55,582 nucleotides of DNA, from the NCBI GenBank assembly GCA_050296935.1, contig JBNKRV010000171.1:1-55582 (forward strand), in the 5' to 3' direction. Positions 1 to 8,912 of this stretch are shown here, piece by piece. Numbering within the stretch: position 1 is the first letter of the stretch; each line of letters starts with the position of its first letter. Made by a program: the position numbers and the translations under genes. A model generated the notes under the pieces. That model did not search any database. It worked only from the letters and a program-made list of their open reading frames with translations, and had not been told where the DNA came from. The stretch comes from Saccharicrinis sp050296935 (GTDB taxonomy: Bacteria > Bacteroidota > Bacteroidia > Bacteroidales > Marinilabiliaceae).

Positions 1-135
1 ATGAATTTCACTTATAAATACCGATTTTCTGCGTCATATTTGCTTACCATAGCCCGCTATGCTTTCGCAAACATTCCTTGAAACTCAATATTTATAAGCG
101 ATTTGAGCCATTAATTTTATATCGAACTCAGGTTA
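1..135. repeat. Right half of a dispersed inverted-repeat element (copy A)
   Basis: This stretch matches 47362-47496 over its full 135 bases without indels and with about five substitutions (read by eye). It contains a hairpin with 10-bp arms (11-20 and 89-98), a central CATAG/CTATG palindrome near 49-61, and the right terminal repeat TCGAACTCAGGTTA (122-135). The left half of the element would lie before the window start. No coding capacity is evident. Confidence 0.9.
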
Positions 136-154
136 TTAGAAATTCGTCATGAAC

Positions 155-293
155 ATTGAAAGTAGGATAAAACAAGGCTTCAGCGAAACGAGGCATAGCA
201 TCGTTCTGGTGAGTTGAGGTGAAGCAACGGAGTATCTTGTTTTGAAGTAAGTTCAATGTGCAATAGGCTTTCTAATGCATATTGCGTGTTAAA
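155..293. repeat. Dispersed intergenic repeat, second family (copy 1)
   Basis: This aligns with 37611-37746. Shared blocks in the same order are TTGAAA, ATAAAACAAG, CATAGC, TGGTGAGTTGA, CTTGT, TTGAAG, GTGCAATAG, TAATGC, ATTGCG and GTTAAA. AAAACAAG and CTTGTTTT form outer arms, and GCAATA/TATTGC form a second hairpin near the 3' side. The central CATAGC palindrome is degenerate here. It follows copy A almost directly, so the two elements lie side by side. Confidence 0.75.
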
Positions 294-513
294 GTAACAT
301 GACCACATACAGTCGGCTTCAGTTGTTGTAATGTCCGGATTTATGTGGAGCAACAAATGTGATTTCAAATAAATTGTATGTGTCATTATTATTGGATTTA
401 TTATGAAGGCTTTAGTAGGTAACAACAAAACAAAATTCAGAATTAGTAACCTGCATTTTTTTTCACTTCGTCAAAAGGGCGGTTTTTATTCAAATTATTA
501 CTTGCGTTAAAAA

Positions 514-543
514 TTGATTTTTTGTATCTTATTAATACATTTC
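514..543 (+). promoter_or_regulatory. Candidate Bacteroidota promoter upstream of the small gene at 718
   Basis: TTG at 514-516 is followed by exactly 19 bases and then TACATTTC at 536-543. This is one base away from the Bacteroidota -7 consensus TAnnTTTG. It would give a leader of about 170 nt before the start at 718. The assignment is inferred from the motif only. Confidence 0.4.
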
Positions 544-717
544 GCTTCCTGGCGATAATGGAATAATCATTGTGTAAGTGTTATAAATATTGATGTTTAG
601 GTATGGTTTTTTTAATGAATAATTAATGTTTGAGATGAAAAAAAACAGAAAGAAAATCTCAGTTTTGAATAAAAATACTTAAACTCTGAAACCTGAAAAC
701 TACCAAATTTTATTATC

Positions 718-909
718 ATGTTAGAGCACCAGAAGAAAGTATTATTAGGTGTGGCAAACAATCCACATTTGTTTAGAAAGGAATTAATAAAATCACTAAC
801 ATGGCTTAGTGCTCAAGAGTTGCAGGAACTGCATAAGTGGGTTAATGATAAGTTCGGATCTTATTATTCTCATTTATTGGGAGAGTTGTTTTATTGTGTT
901 TCTGCTTGA
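718..909 (+). CDS. Small conserved-looking protein of unknown function (63 aa)
   Basis: The 63-residue product is soluble and helical-looking, with no signal peptide or membrane segment. The pattern LFRKELIKSLTWLS, then QELQELHKWV, resembles small uncharacterised Bacteroidota proteins built of two amphipathic helices, but I cannot name a family. It is free-standing: a promoter-like motif lies about 180 bp upstream and an intrinsic terminator follows the stop by 35 bp. This supports a real, independently transcribed gene ahead of the trp operon. Nothing in the sequence says it belongs to tryptophan metabolism. Confidence 0.6.
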   Translation: MLEHQKKVLLGVANNPHLFRKELIKSLTWLSAQELQELHKWVNDKFGSYYSHLLGELFYCVSA

Positions 910-943
910 TTTATTTCATCATGTAGTTATTTTCTGAAAACAC

Positions 944-990
944 AAAAAACATCAGCATTTATTGAAAACAATAAGTACTGATGTTTTTTT
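944..990 (+). terminator. Intrinsic terminator after the 63-aa gene
   Basis: AAAAAACATCAG (944-955) pairs with CTGATGTTTTTT (978-989), followed by a T run. It separates the small gene from the trp promoter. Confidence 0.8.
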
Positions 991-1037
991 GTGGACAGAT
1001 GTTGAGGACGTGTTATTTATTTTTCAGAATTAAATCA

Positions 1038-1102
1038 ATTTGTTAGTGATTTTTATTTTGATATTTCAAAAAATATCCTAAAATTTGCAATTGCTAACAA
1101 AT
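1038..1102. promoter_or_regulatory. Inverted repeat bracketing the trp promoter (candidate operator)
   Basis: ATTTGTTAG at 1038-1046 is repeated in inverted form as CTAACAAAT at 1094-1102, a perfect 9-bp match. The proposed -33 and -7 elements (1058-1087) lie between the arms and the second arm sits at the likely transcription start. This could bind a repressor by looping, or could be chance. No regulator gene is adjacent. Confidence 0.3.
1058..1087 (+). promoter_or_regulatory. Candidate trp operon promoter
   Basis: TTG at 1058-1060 is followed by 18 bases and TAAAATTTG at 1079-1087. This is close to the Bacteroidota pattern TTG-N19-TAnnTTTG, with one extra base inside the -7 element. Transcription would start about 20 bases before the leader-peptide ATG at 1113, which suits an attenuated leader. 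Confidence 0.5.
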
Positions 1103-1112
1103 CATAAGCAAA

Positions 1113-1166
1113 ATGACAAAATTAATGAAAAATACTTGGTGGTGGCATTGGCTTTTTCTTAACTAG
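1113..1166 (+). CDS. trpL: trp operon leader peptide
   Basis: The frame reads MTKLMKNTWWWHWLFLN and stop, with four Trp codons in five positions (residues 9, 10, 11 and 13). Such Trp-codon runs are the hallmark of leader peptides that sense charged tRNA-Trp by ribosome stalling. The peptide ends 39 bases before a 10-bp terminator hairpin, and trpE begins 40 bases after that hairpin's T run. It is too short for ordinary gene callers. The role is inferred from composition and position and is very likely. Confidence 0.92.
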   Translation: MTKLMKNTWWWHWLFLN

Positions 1167-1204
1167 AGGAGGTTTACGCTACGCTATTTAAAAATATAAT
1201 ATCT

Positions 1205-1241
1205 AATGGCTTGCTGATAACCTCGGCAAGCCATTTTTTTT
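1205..1241 (+). terminator. trp attenuator (intrinsic terminator of the leader)
   Basis: AATGGCTTGC (1205-1214) and GCAAGCCATT (1226-1235) form a perfect 10-bp stem with an 11-base loop, followed by a T run to 1241. Upstream GAGGTT (1169-1174) can pair with AACCTC (1219-1224) in the loop and is a candidate antiterminator arm exposed when the ribosome stalls on the Trp codons. The alternative fold is inference. Confidence 0.88.
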
Positions 1242-1281
1242 ATATCTAATTATCAATAACTATTACATATCGAATTATAAT

Positions 1282-2697
1282 ATGAATTCAATAAATATCA
1301 CCAGCTCATCAAAAAAAGTTCCGGCTAATGTGGCGGATATTATTACTCCGGTAAGTATCTATATGAAATTACGGGATTTATATCCTAATACTATTTTATT
1401 GGAGAGTTCAGATTATCATGGAAATAATAATTCCCAGTCATTTATTTGCTTTCAATCCTTAGCTGAGTTTAAAGTTACGAAAGGTATTGTTGAAAAAATT
1501 ATGCCAGATGGCGATATTATTAAGGGGGAGGCAAAAGAAAAAGTTGATGTTCCTTCGCAATTGGATCAATTTATTAATCAGTTTAATGTAAAGGAGACTG
1601 GTGAACGAGTTAATGTAAATGGTCTTTTTGGATATTCTTCATATGATGCGGTTCAGCATTTTGAATCCATACAATTTAAAAATGAGGTGGATCCGGAGTA
1701 TGAAATTCCGGAGATGCGATATAACTATTATAAGTATATTCTGGCTTTCAATCACTTTTCCAATCAACTTAATTTAATTGAAAACCTACCGGATGGACAG
1801 AGTAGTGAGATGGAAGATATATTAGATTTACTTCATAACAGAACAGTTCCTTCTTTTAGATTTCAACCAGATACAGAAGAAGTGTCAAATATTTCTGATC
1901 ATGAATTCATCGATATGGTGAAAAAAGGAAAAGATCATTGTTTTCGTGGTGATGTTTTTCAAATCGTACTATCGCGTCAATTCAAGAGAAAGTATACCGG
2001 AGATGAATTTAATGTTTACAGGGCTTTGCGAAATATAAACCCATCACCCTATCTGTTCTTTTTTGATTATGGAGGATACAAAATATTAGGATCTTCACCA
2101 GAAGCACAACTGGTAATTGACAATGGTGAAGCTACCATAAACCCTATTGCTGGTACATTTAAACGTACTGGTGATGATATTAAGGATCGTGAGCTTGCTG
2201 AAAAATTAAGTGCAGATCCTAAGGAGAATGCCGAACATGTAATGTTGGTTGATTTAGCCAGAAACGATTTAAGTAGAAACTGTGATCATGTGAAAGTTAA
2301 GACTTACAAGGAAGTTCAGTATTATTCTCATGTGCTTCATCTGGTGTCTGATGTTAGAGGTCAATTACAACAGGATTCAAATACCTGTAGAGTAATGGCA
2401 GATACATTTCCGGCAGGAACACTTTCCGGAGCTCCAAAGTTTATGGCTATGGAATTAATTGATAAATACGAAAACCAAAACAGAGGATACTATGGTGGAT
2501 GTATTGGAATGTTAGGGTTAGATGGATCTTTTAATCAAGCCATTATGATACGTTCATTTTTATGTAAAAATAATACGCTTTTTTATCAGGCAGGTGCAGG
2601 TGTTGTTTCCGAATCTGTTCCTGAGAGTGAATTGGCTGAAGTAAATAATAAGTTGGGAGCCTTAAAGAAAGCGGTGGAACTGGCTACTGAATTTTAA
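1282..2697 (+). CDS. trpE: Anthranilate synthase component I
   Basis: TrpE converts chorismate and ammonia (from TrpG) to anthranilate, the first committed step of tryptophan synthesis. The 471-residue length fits the family. LLES at residues 39-42 is the classic feedback Trp-binding motif, and NPSPYLFF, the second Trp-site motif, follows. The chorismate-binding domain shows PIAGTFKRTGDD, DPKENAEHVMLVDLARND and TFPAGTLSGAPK. It is the first structural gene after the attenuator. The ATG at 1282 gives the expected N-terminus ahead of LLES. Allosteric inhibition by Trp is expected, so the pathway is probably controlled both at the enzyme and by attenuation. Confidence 0.97.
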   Translation: MNSINITSSSKKVPANVADIITPVSIYMKLRDLYPNTILLESSDYHGNNNSQSFICFQSLAEFKVTKGIVEKIMPDGDIIKGEAKEKVDVPSQLDQFINQFNVKETGERVNVNGLFGYSSYDAVQHFESIQFKNEVDPEYEIPEMRYNYYKYILAFNHFSNQLNLIENLPDGQSSEMEDILDLLHNRTVPSFRFQPDTEEVSNISDHEFIDMVKKGKDHCFRGDVFQIVLSRQFKRKYTGDEFNVYRALRNINPSPYLFFFDYGGYKILGSSPEAQLVIDNGEATINPIAGTFKRTGDDIKDRELAEKLSADPKENAEHVMLVDLARNDLSRNCDHVKVKTYKEVQYYSHVLHLVSDVRGQLQQDSNTCRVMADTFPAGTLSGAPKFMAMELIDKYENQNRGYYGGCIGMLGLDGSFNQAIMIRSFLCKNNTLFYQAGAGVVSESVPESELAEVNNKLGALKKAVELATEF

Positions 2698-2719
2698 TCA
2701 AATCTGGAAAAAAAGAGAA

Positions 2720-3292
2720 ATGAAAAAGATATTAGTTTTAGATAATTACGATTCATTTACCTATAATCTGGTTCATTATATTGAAGAAATTGTAGGCTAT
2801 AAGGTAGATGTTTATCGAAACGATGAACTTCCTCTGGAAGAAATTGAAAAATATGATAAGATCTTATTGTCGCCAGGTCCGGGAATTCCATGTGAAGCAG
2901 GAATCTTAATTCAGGTGATTCAAAAATATGGGGCAACAAAAAGTATCATGGGAGTGTGTTTGGGGCATCAGGCTATAGCAGAAGCTTATGGCGGTTCTAT
3001 TTCAAACTTGCCGAAGGTTTATCATGGTGTAGCAACTCCCATTTCTATTGTTGATAAGGAGGAGTATTTATTTAATGATATTCCTGAAGAAATTAACGTG
3101 GGTAGGTATCATTCATGGGTTGTTAATGATAATGACTTACCTGATTGCTTTTCCGTGACATCAAGAGATAAGGAAGGAAAGATTATGGGAATTCATCATA
3201 ATCATCACGATGTGAGAGGAGTGCAGTTTCATCCGGAATCCATTTTAACAGAGTATGGTAAGAAAATGATGGAGAATTGGTTAAAGTCCTAG
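2720..3292 (+). CDS. trpG: Anthranilate synthase component II (glutamine amidotransferase)
   Basis: This class I glutamine amidotransferase supplies ammonia to TrpE. The 190 residues form a single GATase domain. The oxyanion-loop motif is LSPGPGIP, the nucleophile is Cys80 in GVCLGHQ, and His171 and Glu173 in FHPES complete the triad. It lies 22 bp after trpE and is not fused to TrpD, unlike in enterobacteria. Such subunits are sometimes shared with PabB in folate synthesis. The operon position makes the tryptophan role primary, and dual use cannot be excluded. Confidence 0.96.
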   Translation: MKKILVLDNYDSFTYNLVHYIEEIVGYKVDVYRNDELPLEEIEKYDKILLSPGPGIPCEAGILIQVIQKYGATKSIMGVCLGHQAIAEAYGGSISNLPKVYHGVATPISIVDKEEYLFNDIPEEINVGRYHSWVVNDNDLPDCFSVTSRDKEGKIMGIHHNHHDVRGVQFHPESILTEYGKKMMENWLKS

Positions 3293-3400
3293 TTCTTAAT
3301 ATTTATATTGAATAATATGCCCTGTGATAAATAGGTTGAAAAACAAGGTGTTAATAATATTGTATCATGATATTTATCTCTTGATACCAAAATATAATCC

Positions 3401-4396
3401 ATGATTAAAGAAACATTAAAAAAACTGCTTGAACATAAAAGATTGACACGTTCTGAGGCAAAAAATATACTTGTTGAAATTGCAAATGAAAAATACAATG
3501 GGTCGCATGTCGTTGCATTTCTAACTGTATATATGATGCGGCCTATTAGTGTTGAAGAACTTTCCGGGTTTAGAGATGCTTTATTAGAGCTTTGCCGAAA
3601 AATTGATTTATCTGATTTTAATGCTGTCGATATAGTTGGTACGGGTGGAGATGGTAAAAATACATTTAACATATCAACCCTTTCCTCCTTTTTAGTGGCA
3701 GGGGCAGGATATAAAGTAACCAAACATGGAAACTATGGTGTTTCTTCTTCCTGTGGTTCATCAAATGTGATGGAGTATTTAGGATATACCTTCACCAATG
3801 AGGAGGGTTTGCTGAAGAAACAGGTTGAGCAAGCCGGAATATGTTTTTTACATGCACCGTTATTTCATCCGGCAATGAAAGCCGTAGCTCCCTATCGCAG
3901 GGAATTGGGTTTAAAAACGTTTTTTAATATGATAGGCCCTTTGGTGAATCCTTCATTTCCAAAGAATCAGTTATTAGGTGTATATAGTCTGGAGGTCTTA
4001 AGGTTATACCAGTATTTGTATCAGAATACAGATAAAAATTACTCTATCATTCATAGCCTGGATGGGTATGATGAGATTTCATTGACAGGTGATTTTAAGG
4101 TGGTGACCAATAAGGGAGAGCAGTTGATTTCGCCTGAGGAATTGGGTTTTGACAGAATTAAACAAGAGGATATTTTTGGAGGGGATACTGTACCTGAAGC
4201 GGCAAAAATATTCACTGATATTTTGAGTGGAAAAGGAACTGAAGCTCAGAATTCTGCTGTAATAGCCAATGCTGCATTAGCTATACAGTGTATTGATAAT
4301 CAAAAATCAATAGGTGAATGTATTGCTTTGGCAAAGGAGTCATTAATAGGAGGTAGTGCCAATCAGGTGCTTAAAAAATTAGTAGAAATAAAATAG
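3401..4396 (+). CDS. trpD: Anthranilate phosphoribosyltransferase
   Basis: TrpD transfers phosphoribose from PRPP to anthranilate. The 331 residues comprise the small helical N-terminal domain and the phosphoribosyltransferase domain with the diagnostic DIVGTGGDG PRPP loop and FNIST. KHGNYGVSSSCGS is the usual anthranilate-side segment (KHGNRAVSS in many relatives). A 108-bp gap separates it from trpG and an 85-bp gap from trpC. I see no terminator in either gap, so it most likely stays in the same transcript. Confidence 0.96.
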   Translation: MIKETLKKLLEHKRLTRSEAKNILVEIANEKYNGSHVVAFLTVYMMRPISVEELSGFRDALLELCRKIDLSDFNAVDIVGTGGDGKNTFNISTLSSFLVAGAGYKVTKHGNYGVSSSCGSSNVMEYLGYTFTNEEGLLKKQVEQAGICFLHAPLFHPAMKAVAPYRRELGLKTFFNMIGPLVNPSFPKNQLLGVYSLEVLRLYQYLYQNTDKNYSIIHSLDGYDEISLTGDFKVVTNKGEQLISPEELGFDRIKQEDIFGGDTVPEAAKIFTDILSGKGTEAQNSAVIANAALAIQCIDNQKSIGECIALAKESLIGGSANQVLKKLVEIK

Positions 4397-4481
4397 AGCA
4401 GAAGTATCATTTTTAGATGAACTTCTTATTTATAGAACATCAAATCTAAGATTGATATAGGGTATTGACATTAATAATAGT

Positions 4482-5273
4482 ATGAATATTCTGGATAAAA
4501 TAGTTGCACAAAAAAAAGTTGAAGTAGCCTATCAACAAGATTTTACATCTGTTGAAAAATTAAAAACTTACAGCGCATTCAAAAAACAAGTACCTTCTTT
4601 AAAGACTTTCTTGACGGATGGTAGACATAATGGTATCATTTCTGAATACAAGCGAAAGTCACCATCTAAAGGGGTAATCAATAGTATGTCAACTGTTGAA
4701 GATGTAGTCCCATTATATGAGAAAGCGGGTGTAAGTGGGATTTCTGTATTAACAGATTCTGAATTTTTTGGAGGCAATAAAAGTGATTTGGTGGCAGCAC
4801 GTAAGGTGACAACGCTTCCACTTCTGCGTAAAGATTTTATGATTTCGCCATATCAGGTTTATGAAGCAAAAGCTATTGGTGCAAGTGCCATTTTATTGAT
4901 TGCAGCGGTATTGTCTTATGAAGAGGCTGATGAATTATCAAAACTGGCAAAGAATCTGGGACTGGATATATTAATGGAGGTTCATAGCAAGGAAGAGTTG
5001 GATATTGTAAATCCACTAGTGGATGTGGTAGGTGTGAATAACCGAAATCTAAAAACCTTTGAAGTGAGCTTGCAGCAAAGTATCGATCTGGCTTTGGCTA
5101 TGCCCAAGGATGTGGTTAAAATTTCGGAAAGTGGAATTTATACTCCCGAAGATATCTTTTTGCTCAGGGAGCATGGTTTTCAGGGTTTTTTAATTGGAGA
5201 AAACTTTATGAGAACTAAAAATCCAGGAGAAGCATGTATTGAATTCTCTAAAGCTATTGGTGCAAACGTATGA
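4482..5273 (+). CDS. trpC: Indole-3-glycerol phosphate synthase
   Basis: This TIM-barrel enzyme closes the indole ring of carboxyphenylaminodeoxyribulose phosphate. The 263 residues carry EYKRKSPSKG (catalytic Lys and phosphate region), LRKDFM with a second catalytic Lys, GVNNRNL and SESGI near the C-terminus. It is a stand-alone trpC, not fused to trpF. The stop codon overlaps the trpF start by 4 bp (ATGA), implying translational coupling. Confidence 0.96.
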   Translation: MNILDKIVAQKKVEVAYQQDFTSVEKLKTYSAFKKQVPSLKTFLTDGRHNGIISEYKRKSPSKGVINSMSTVEDVVPLYEKAGVSGISVLTDSEFFGGNKSDLVAARKVTTLPLLRKDFMISPYQVYEAKAIGASAILLIAAVLSYEEADELSKLAKNLGLDILMEVHSKEELDIVNPLVDVVGVNNRNLKTFEVSLQQSIDLALAMPKDVVKISESGIYTPEDIFLLREHGFQGFLIGENFMRTKNPGEACIEFSKAIGANV

Positions 5274-5905
5274 TTAAATTACCCAAAATAAAGGTGTGTG
5301 GGATGCGTGATCGTGAGAATATAGATGCGATTGCAGGATTGAAACCGGATTATATGGGTTTTATATTCTATGGTAAATCGCCCAGATATATTGGTGATGA
5401 TTATTCTCCTGAAAACATCCATCATTTGCCCTCAACCATTAAAAAGACCGGAGTTTTTGTGAATGCCTCAGAACAGGAAATATCAAAGTCTGTGGCCCGA
5501 TATGAACTGGATGGAGTGCAATTGCATGGAAATGAAACTCCTGAACTTTGTTTAATGGTGAAGCAAATGGGGGTGGAAGTAATTAAAGCTTTTCTGGTTG
5601 ATGAGGAATTTGATTTCGCTGTATTAAGACCATATACCGAAGTTTGTGATTATTTTCTTTTCGACACAAAAACGAAAGGTTTTGGAGGAAGCGGGCATAA
5701 GTTCAATTGGAGTATTCTTGATAACTATGATAATAATAAACCCATATTTTTAAGTGGGGGAATTACACAAAATGATGTTGAAGATATCCTGAATCTGAAA
5801 CATATTAACATATATGCAGTGGATATAAATAGTAGGTTTGAGAAAGAACCTGCGTTGAAAAATGTGGATATGGTATCTGAATTTATTCAAAAAGTAAAAA
5901 AATAA
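5270..5905 (+). CDS. trpF: Phosphoribosylanthranilate isomerase
   Basis: TrpF performs the Amadori rearrangement of phosphoribosylanthranilate. The 211 residues form a TIM barrel. KVCGMR near the N-terminus contains the catalytic Cys, LFDTKTKGFGGSG contains the catalytic Asp and phosphate region, and LSGGI lies near the C-terminus. It overlaps trpC by 4 bp and precedes trpB by 6 bp, so all three are coupled. A separate trpF explains why no PriA-type bifunctional isomerase is needed; hisA is encoded separately downstream. Confidence 0.96.
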   Translation: MIKLPKIKVCGMRDRENIDAIAGLKPDYMGFIFYGKSPRYIGDDYSPENIHHLPSTIKKTGVFVNASEQEISKSVARYELDGVQLHGNETPELCLMVKQMGVEVIKAFLVDEEFDFAVLRPYTEVCDYFLFDTKTKGFGGSGHKFNWSILDNYDNNKPIFLSGGITQNDVEDILNLKHINIYAVDINSRFEKEPALKNVDMVSEFIQKVKK

Positions 5906-5911
5906 TTAGCT

Positions 5912-7099
5912 ATGGGCTCAAAATATAATGTTGATGAAAACGGAATGTATGGTCGCTTTGGAGGCGCATGGATTCCTGAAATGTTACAGCCAAATATCGA
6001 TAACTTAAAAAAAGTATACCTGGATGTTATCAATACCGAAAAATTCCAGAAAGAATATATTCAGTTGTTGAAAGATTACGTGGGTAGACCTTCACCACTT
6101 TATTATGCAAAGAGACTCTCAGAAAAATATGGAACGCATGTATATTTAAAAAGAGAGGACCTAAATCATACAGGTGCGCATAAAATAAACAACACTCTTG
6201 GCCAGATATTATTAGCTAAGGAATTGGGGAAAGAGCGGATTATTGCAGAAACCGGTGCTGGGCAGCATGGAGTAGCAACAGCAACTGCATGTGCCCTGAT
6301 GGGCTTAAAATGCGTAGTTTACATGGGGGCACTGGATATTGAGCGACAGGCACCCAATGTAGCGCGGATGAAAATGCTGGGGGCTGAGGTTGTGGCTGCA
6401 GAATCGGGTAATAAAACATTAAAGGATGCAACTAATGAGGCTTTAAGAGATTGGATTTGTAATCCTGAGGATACCTTTTATATTATTGGTTCAGTTGTTG
6501 GCCCTCATCCTTATCCGGATATGGTAGCTCGTTTTCAAAGTGTTATCAGTAAAGAGATAAAAGAACAATTCAAAGAAAAAACAGGTAGTGAATATCCAAA
6601 TTATGTGGTGGCTTGTGTAGGAGGTGGTAGTAATGCATCAGGAAGTTTTTATCATTTTCTGGATGATGAGCAAGTAAAGCTGGTTGCTGTTGAAGCATCG
6701 GGATTAGGTATTGAATCCGGAGAAACAGCTGCTACTATCGCTTTGGGTGATGTGGGAATTATTCACGGAAGCAAAACCTTTTTAATGCAGGATGATGATG
6801 GTCAGATTGTTGAGCCTTACTCTATTTCTGCTGGATTGGATTATCCGGGTATAGGTCCGCAACATGCCCATTTAAAAGATACAGGAAGAGCCATCTTTCT
6901 GGATGCAACAGATCAGGAAGCTTTGGATTTTGCACTTGAGGTGACCCGTCTGGAGGGAATCATTCCGGCCATGGAATCAGCTCATGCATTTGTAGCTCTT
7001 AAAAAGCTAAATTTTAAAAAAGATGATTCTGTTGTAATCACCTTATCCGGAAGAGGAGATAAGGATATGAGTACCTACATGGATAGGTTTAAATTGTAA
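5912..7099 (+). CDS. trpB: Tryptophan synthase beta chain
   Basis: This PLP enzyme condenses indole with serine. The 395 residues match TrpB1, the form that pairs with TrpA. The PLP lysine is Lys91 in HTGAHKINN, the glycine-rich phosphate site is GGGSNA, and ETGAGQHG is the conserved substrate loop. It starts 6 bp after trpF. An 83-bp gap precedes trpA. Confidence 0.97.
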   Translation: MGSKYNVDENGMYGRFGGAWIPEMLQPNIDNLKKVYLDVINTEKFQKEYIQLLKDYVGRPSPLYYAKRLSEKYGTHVYLKREDLNHTGAHKINNTLGQILLAKELGKERIIAETGAGQHGVATATACALMGLKCVVYMGALDIERQAPNVARMKMLGAEVVAAESGNKTLKDATNEALRDWICNPEDTFYIIGSVVGPHPYPDMVARFQSVISKEIKEQFKEKTGSEYPNYVVACVGGGSNASGSFYHFLDDEQVKLVAVEASGLGIESGETAATIALGDVGIIHGSKTFLMQDDDGQIVEPYSISAGLDYPGIGPQHAHLKDTGRAIFLDATDQEALDFALEVTRLEGIIPAMESAHAFVALKKLNFKKDDSVVITLSGRGDKDMSTYMDRFKL

Positions 7100-7182
7100 T
7101 CAATTTTAAACAATTCAGTATGAGTTTTTCTGTCAGATAATGAAATGCTGATAATGGATGCTTACTACTTAATACTAAAAGT

Positions 7183-7956
7183 ATGAATCGTATAAAACAA
7201 TTATTTCAGGATAAAAAAGATATTTTATCTATTTATTATACAGCGGGATATCCGAGCCTAAATGATACTGTTCCTATTTTAAAAACCCTTGAAGAAGCAG
7301 GTGCTGATCTGGTGGAAATCGGAATCCCTTTTTCTGATCCATTGGCTGATGGACCTACTATACAGCATAGCGGTGAAGCGGCCTTGAAAAACGGTATGAG
7401 TCTGAAAGTGCTATTTGAGCAGTTGGCAGATTTGCGTCCTGAAGTGACTATGCCTGTTATTTTAATGGGATATATTAATACTGTACATAAATATGGAATC
7501 GAAGCCTTTGCTGAAAAATGTAGTGAAGTTGGTGTGGATGGAGTGATTCTGCCAGACCTTCCTTTTCAGGAGTATCTGGATGTATACAAAGAGACTTTCG
7601 ATAAATTTGGAATAAGTAATATATTTTTAATTACACCCCAGACACCCGAGGAGCGAATTAAATTAATTGATGAAAAAACCAATGGCTTTATCTACATGGT
7701 ATCTTCAGCAGCTGTAACAGGTGCAAAAAAAGGATTGTCTGATTCGCAATTAGCCTATTTTGAGCGGGTTAAAAATATGAACTTGAATAATCCTTCATTA
7801 ATTGGTTTTGGTATTGGAGATCATGATTCCTATAAAGAAACTTGTAAATATGCAGATGGAGCCATTATAGGTAGTGCATTTGTTAAGTTAATTGGTGAGG
7901 AAAATAACTTACATAAAAACATTAAAACTTTTATTAAGGAAGTGAAAGGAGCGTAG
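7183..7956 (+). CDS. trpA: Tryptophan synthase alpha chain
   Basis: TrpA cleaves indole-3-glycerol phosphate and channels indole to TrpB. The 257-residue TIM barrel shows EIGIPFSDPLADGP with the catalytic Glu and Asp, LPDLP with another conserved active-site segment, and phosphate-binding glycines in GFGIGD near the C-terminus. It closes the canonical trp gene set, completing chorismate-to-Trp synthesis in this window. No terminator is visible in the 78 bp before purU. Confidence 0.97.
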   Translation: MNRIKQLFQDKKDILSIYYTAGYPSLNDTVPILKTLEEAGADLVEIGIPFSDPLADGPTIQHSGEAALKNGMSLKVLFEQLADLRPEVTMPVILMGYINTVHKYGIEAFAEKCSEVGVDGVILPDLPFQEYLDVYKETFDKFGISNIFLITPQTPEERIKLIDEKTNGFIYMVSSAAVTGAKKGLSDSQLAYFERVKNMNLNNPSLIGFGIGDHDSYKETCKYADGAIIGSAFVKLIGEENNLHKNIKTFIKEVKGA

Positions 7957-8034
7957 ATGATGATATTTGTCAGTCTTTTATTTTTCAGCTGACATATATT
8001 AATTAATTTTACAGGCTCAAAATGAACGTTGTAA

Positions 8035-8901
8035 ATGGAAAATAACGAGAATACAGCCATAATAAAAATACATTGTCCGGATCAGAGTGGAATTGTTGCC
8101 AGAGTAACAGATTTCATTAACCTGCATCATGGAAATATTATAAGTGTGGATCAACATGTAGATCATGATGAAAATTTGTTTTCAATGCGGGTTTCGTGGG
8201 ATCTCACCAATTTTAATTTGCCCAGAGAAGAAATTAAACCAACCTTCCAGAAATTCTTAGGGGATCCTTATCAGATGAAATGGACTCTGAATTTTACGGA
8301 TGAAATTCCTCGTATGGCTATTTTTGTGTCAAAGGCATCGCATTGTTTGTACGATTTATTAGCGCGTTATCAAAGCGGAGAATTCAAGGTGGATGTTCCT
8401 GTGATTATTGGTAATCATACAACATTAGAGCCGGTTGCAAAGCAATTTGGAATTGATTTTGTTCATGTGCCTATTACTGCAGATACCAAAGACGCACAGG
8501 AAAAGTTAGAACTCGAAATATTGGAAAAATACAAGGTCGACTTTGTGGTTCTGGCCAGATACATGCAAGTGCTTTCTCAGAGTTTCATTAATCAATTCCC
8601 TGAAAAAGTAATTAATATTCACCATTCCTTTTTGCCGGCTTTTGCAGGAGCAAAACCTTATCATGCAGCTCATAAACGAGGTGTGAAAATTATTGGAGCT
8701 ACTAGTCATTATGTAACTTCTGATTTGGATGCAGGTCCGATTATAGAACAGGATATCAACCGTATTTCACATCATGATTCCATAAGAACCCTCATTCAAA
8801 AAGGGAAGGATGTAGAAAAAATTGTATTGGCAAGAGCCGTTAAGGCACATATTGAACGGAAAACTCTGGTTTATAAAAACAGAACAATAATTTTTAATTA
8901 A
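8035..8901 (+). CDS. purU: Formyltetrahydrofolate deformylase
   Basis: PurU hydrolyses 10-formyl-THF to THF and formate, balancing one-carbon pools and supplying formate to PurT-type purine synthesis. The 288 residues have an N-terminal ACT domain (about 1-80, beginning IKIHCPDQSGIVARV) and a formyltransferase-like domain with NIHHSFLPAF (catalytic Asn-x-His) and the downstream Asp in SDLDAGP. It follows trpA in the same direction and is followed 11 bp later by a thioredoxin-like gene. The link to trp and his may be metabolic: histidine synthesis feeds AICAR into the folate-dependent purine steps. Confidence 0.93.
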   Translation: MENNENTAIIKIHCPDQSGIVARVTDFINLHHGNIISVDQHVDHDENLFSMRVSWDLTNFNLPREEIKPTFQKFLGDPYQMKWTLNFTDEIPRMAIFVSKASHCLYDLLARYQSGEFKVDVPVIIGNHTTLEPVAKQFGIDFVHVPITADTKDAQEKLELEILEKYKVDFVVLARYMQVLSQSFINQFPEKVINIHHSFLPAFAGAKPYHAAHKRGVKIIGATSHYVTSDLDAGPIIEQDINRISHHDSIRTLIQKGKDVEKIVLARAVKAHIERKTLVYKNRTIIFN

Positions 8902-8912
8902 AGGCAATATCT

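Noticed and set aside
180..428. 82-codon open frame on the minus strand near the window start
   Set aside because: It runs through the intergenic repeat at 155-293 and its product has no protein-like pattern; the repeat structure explains the sequence.
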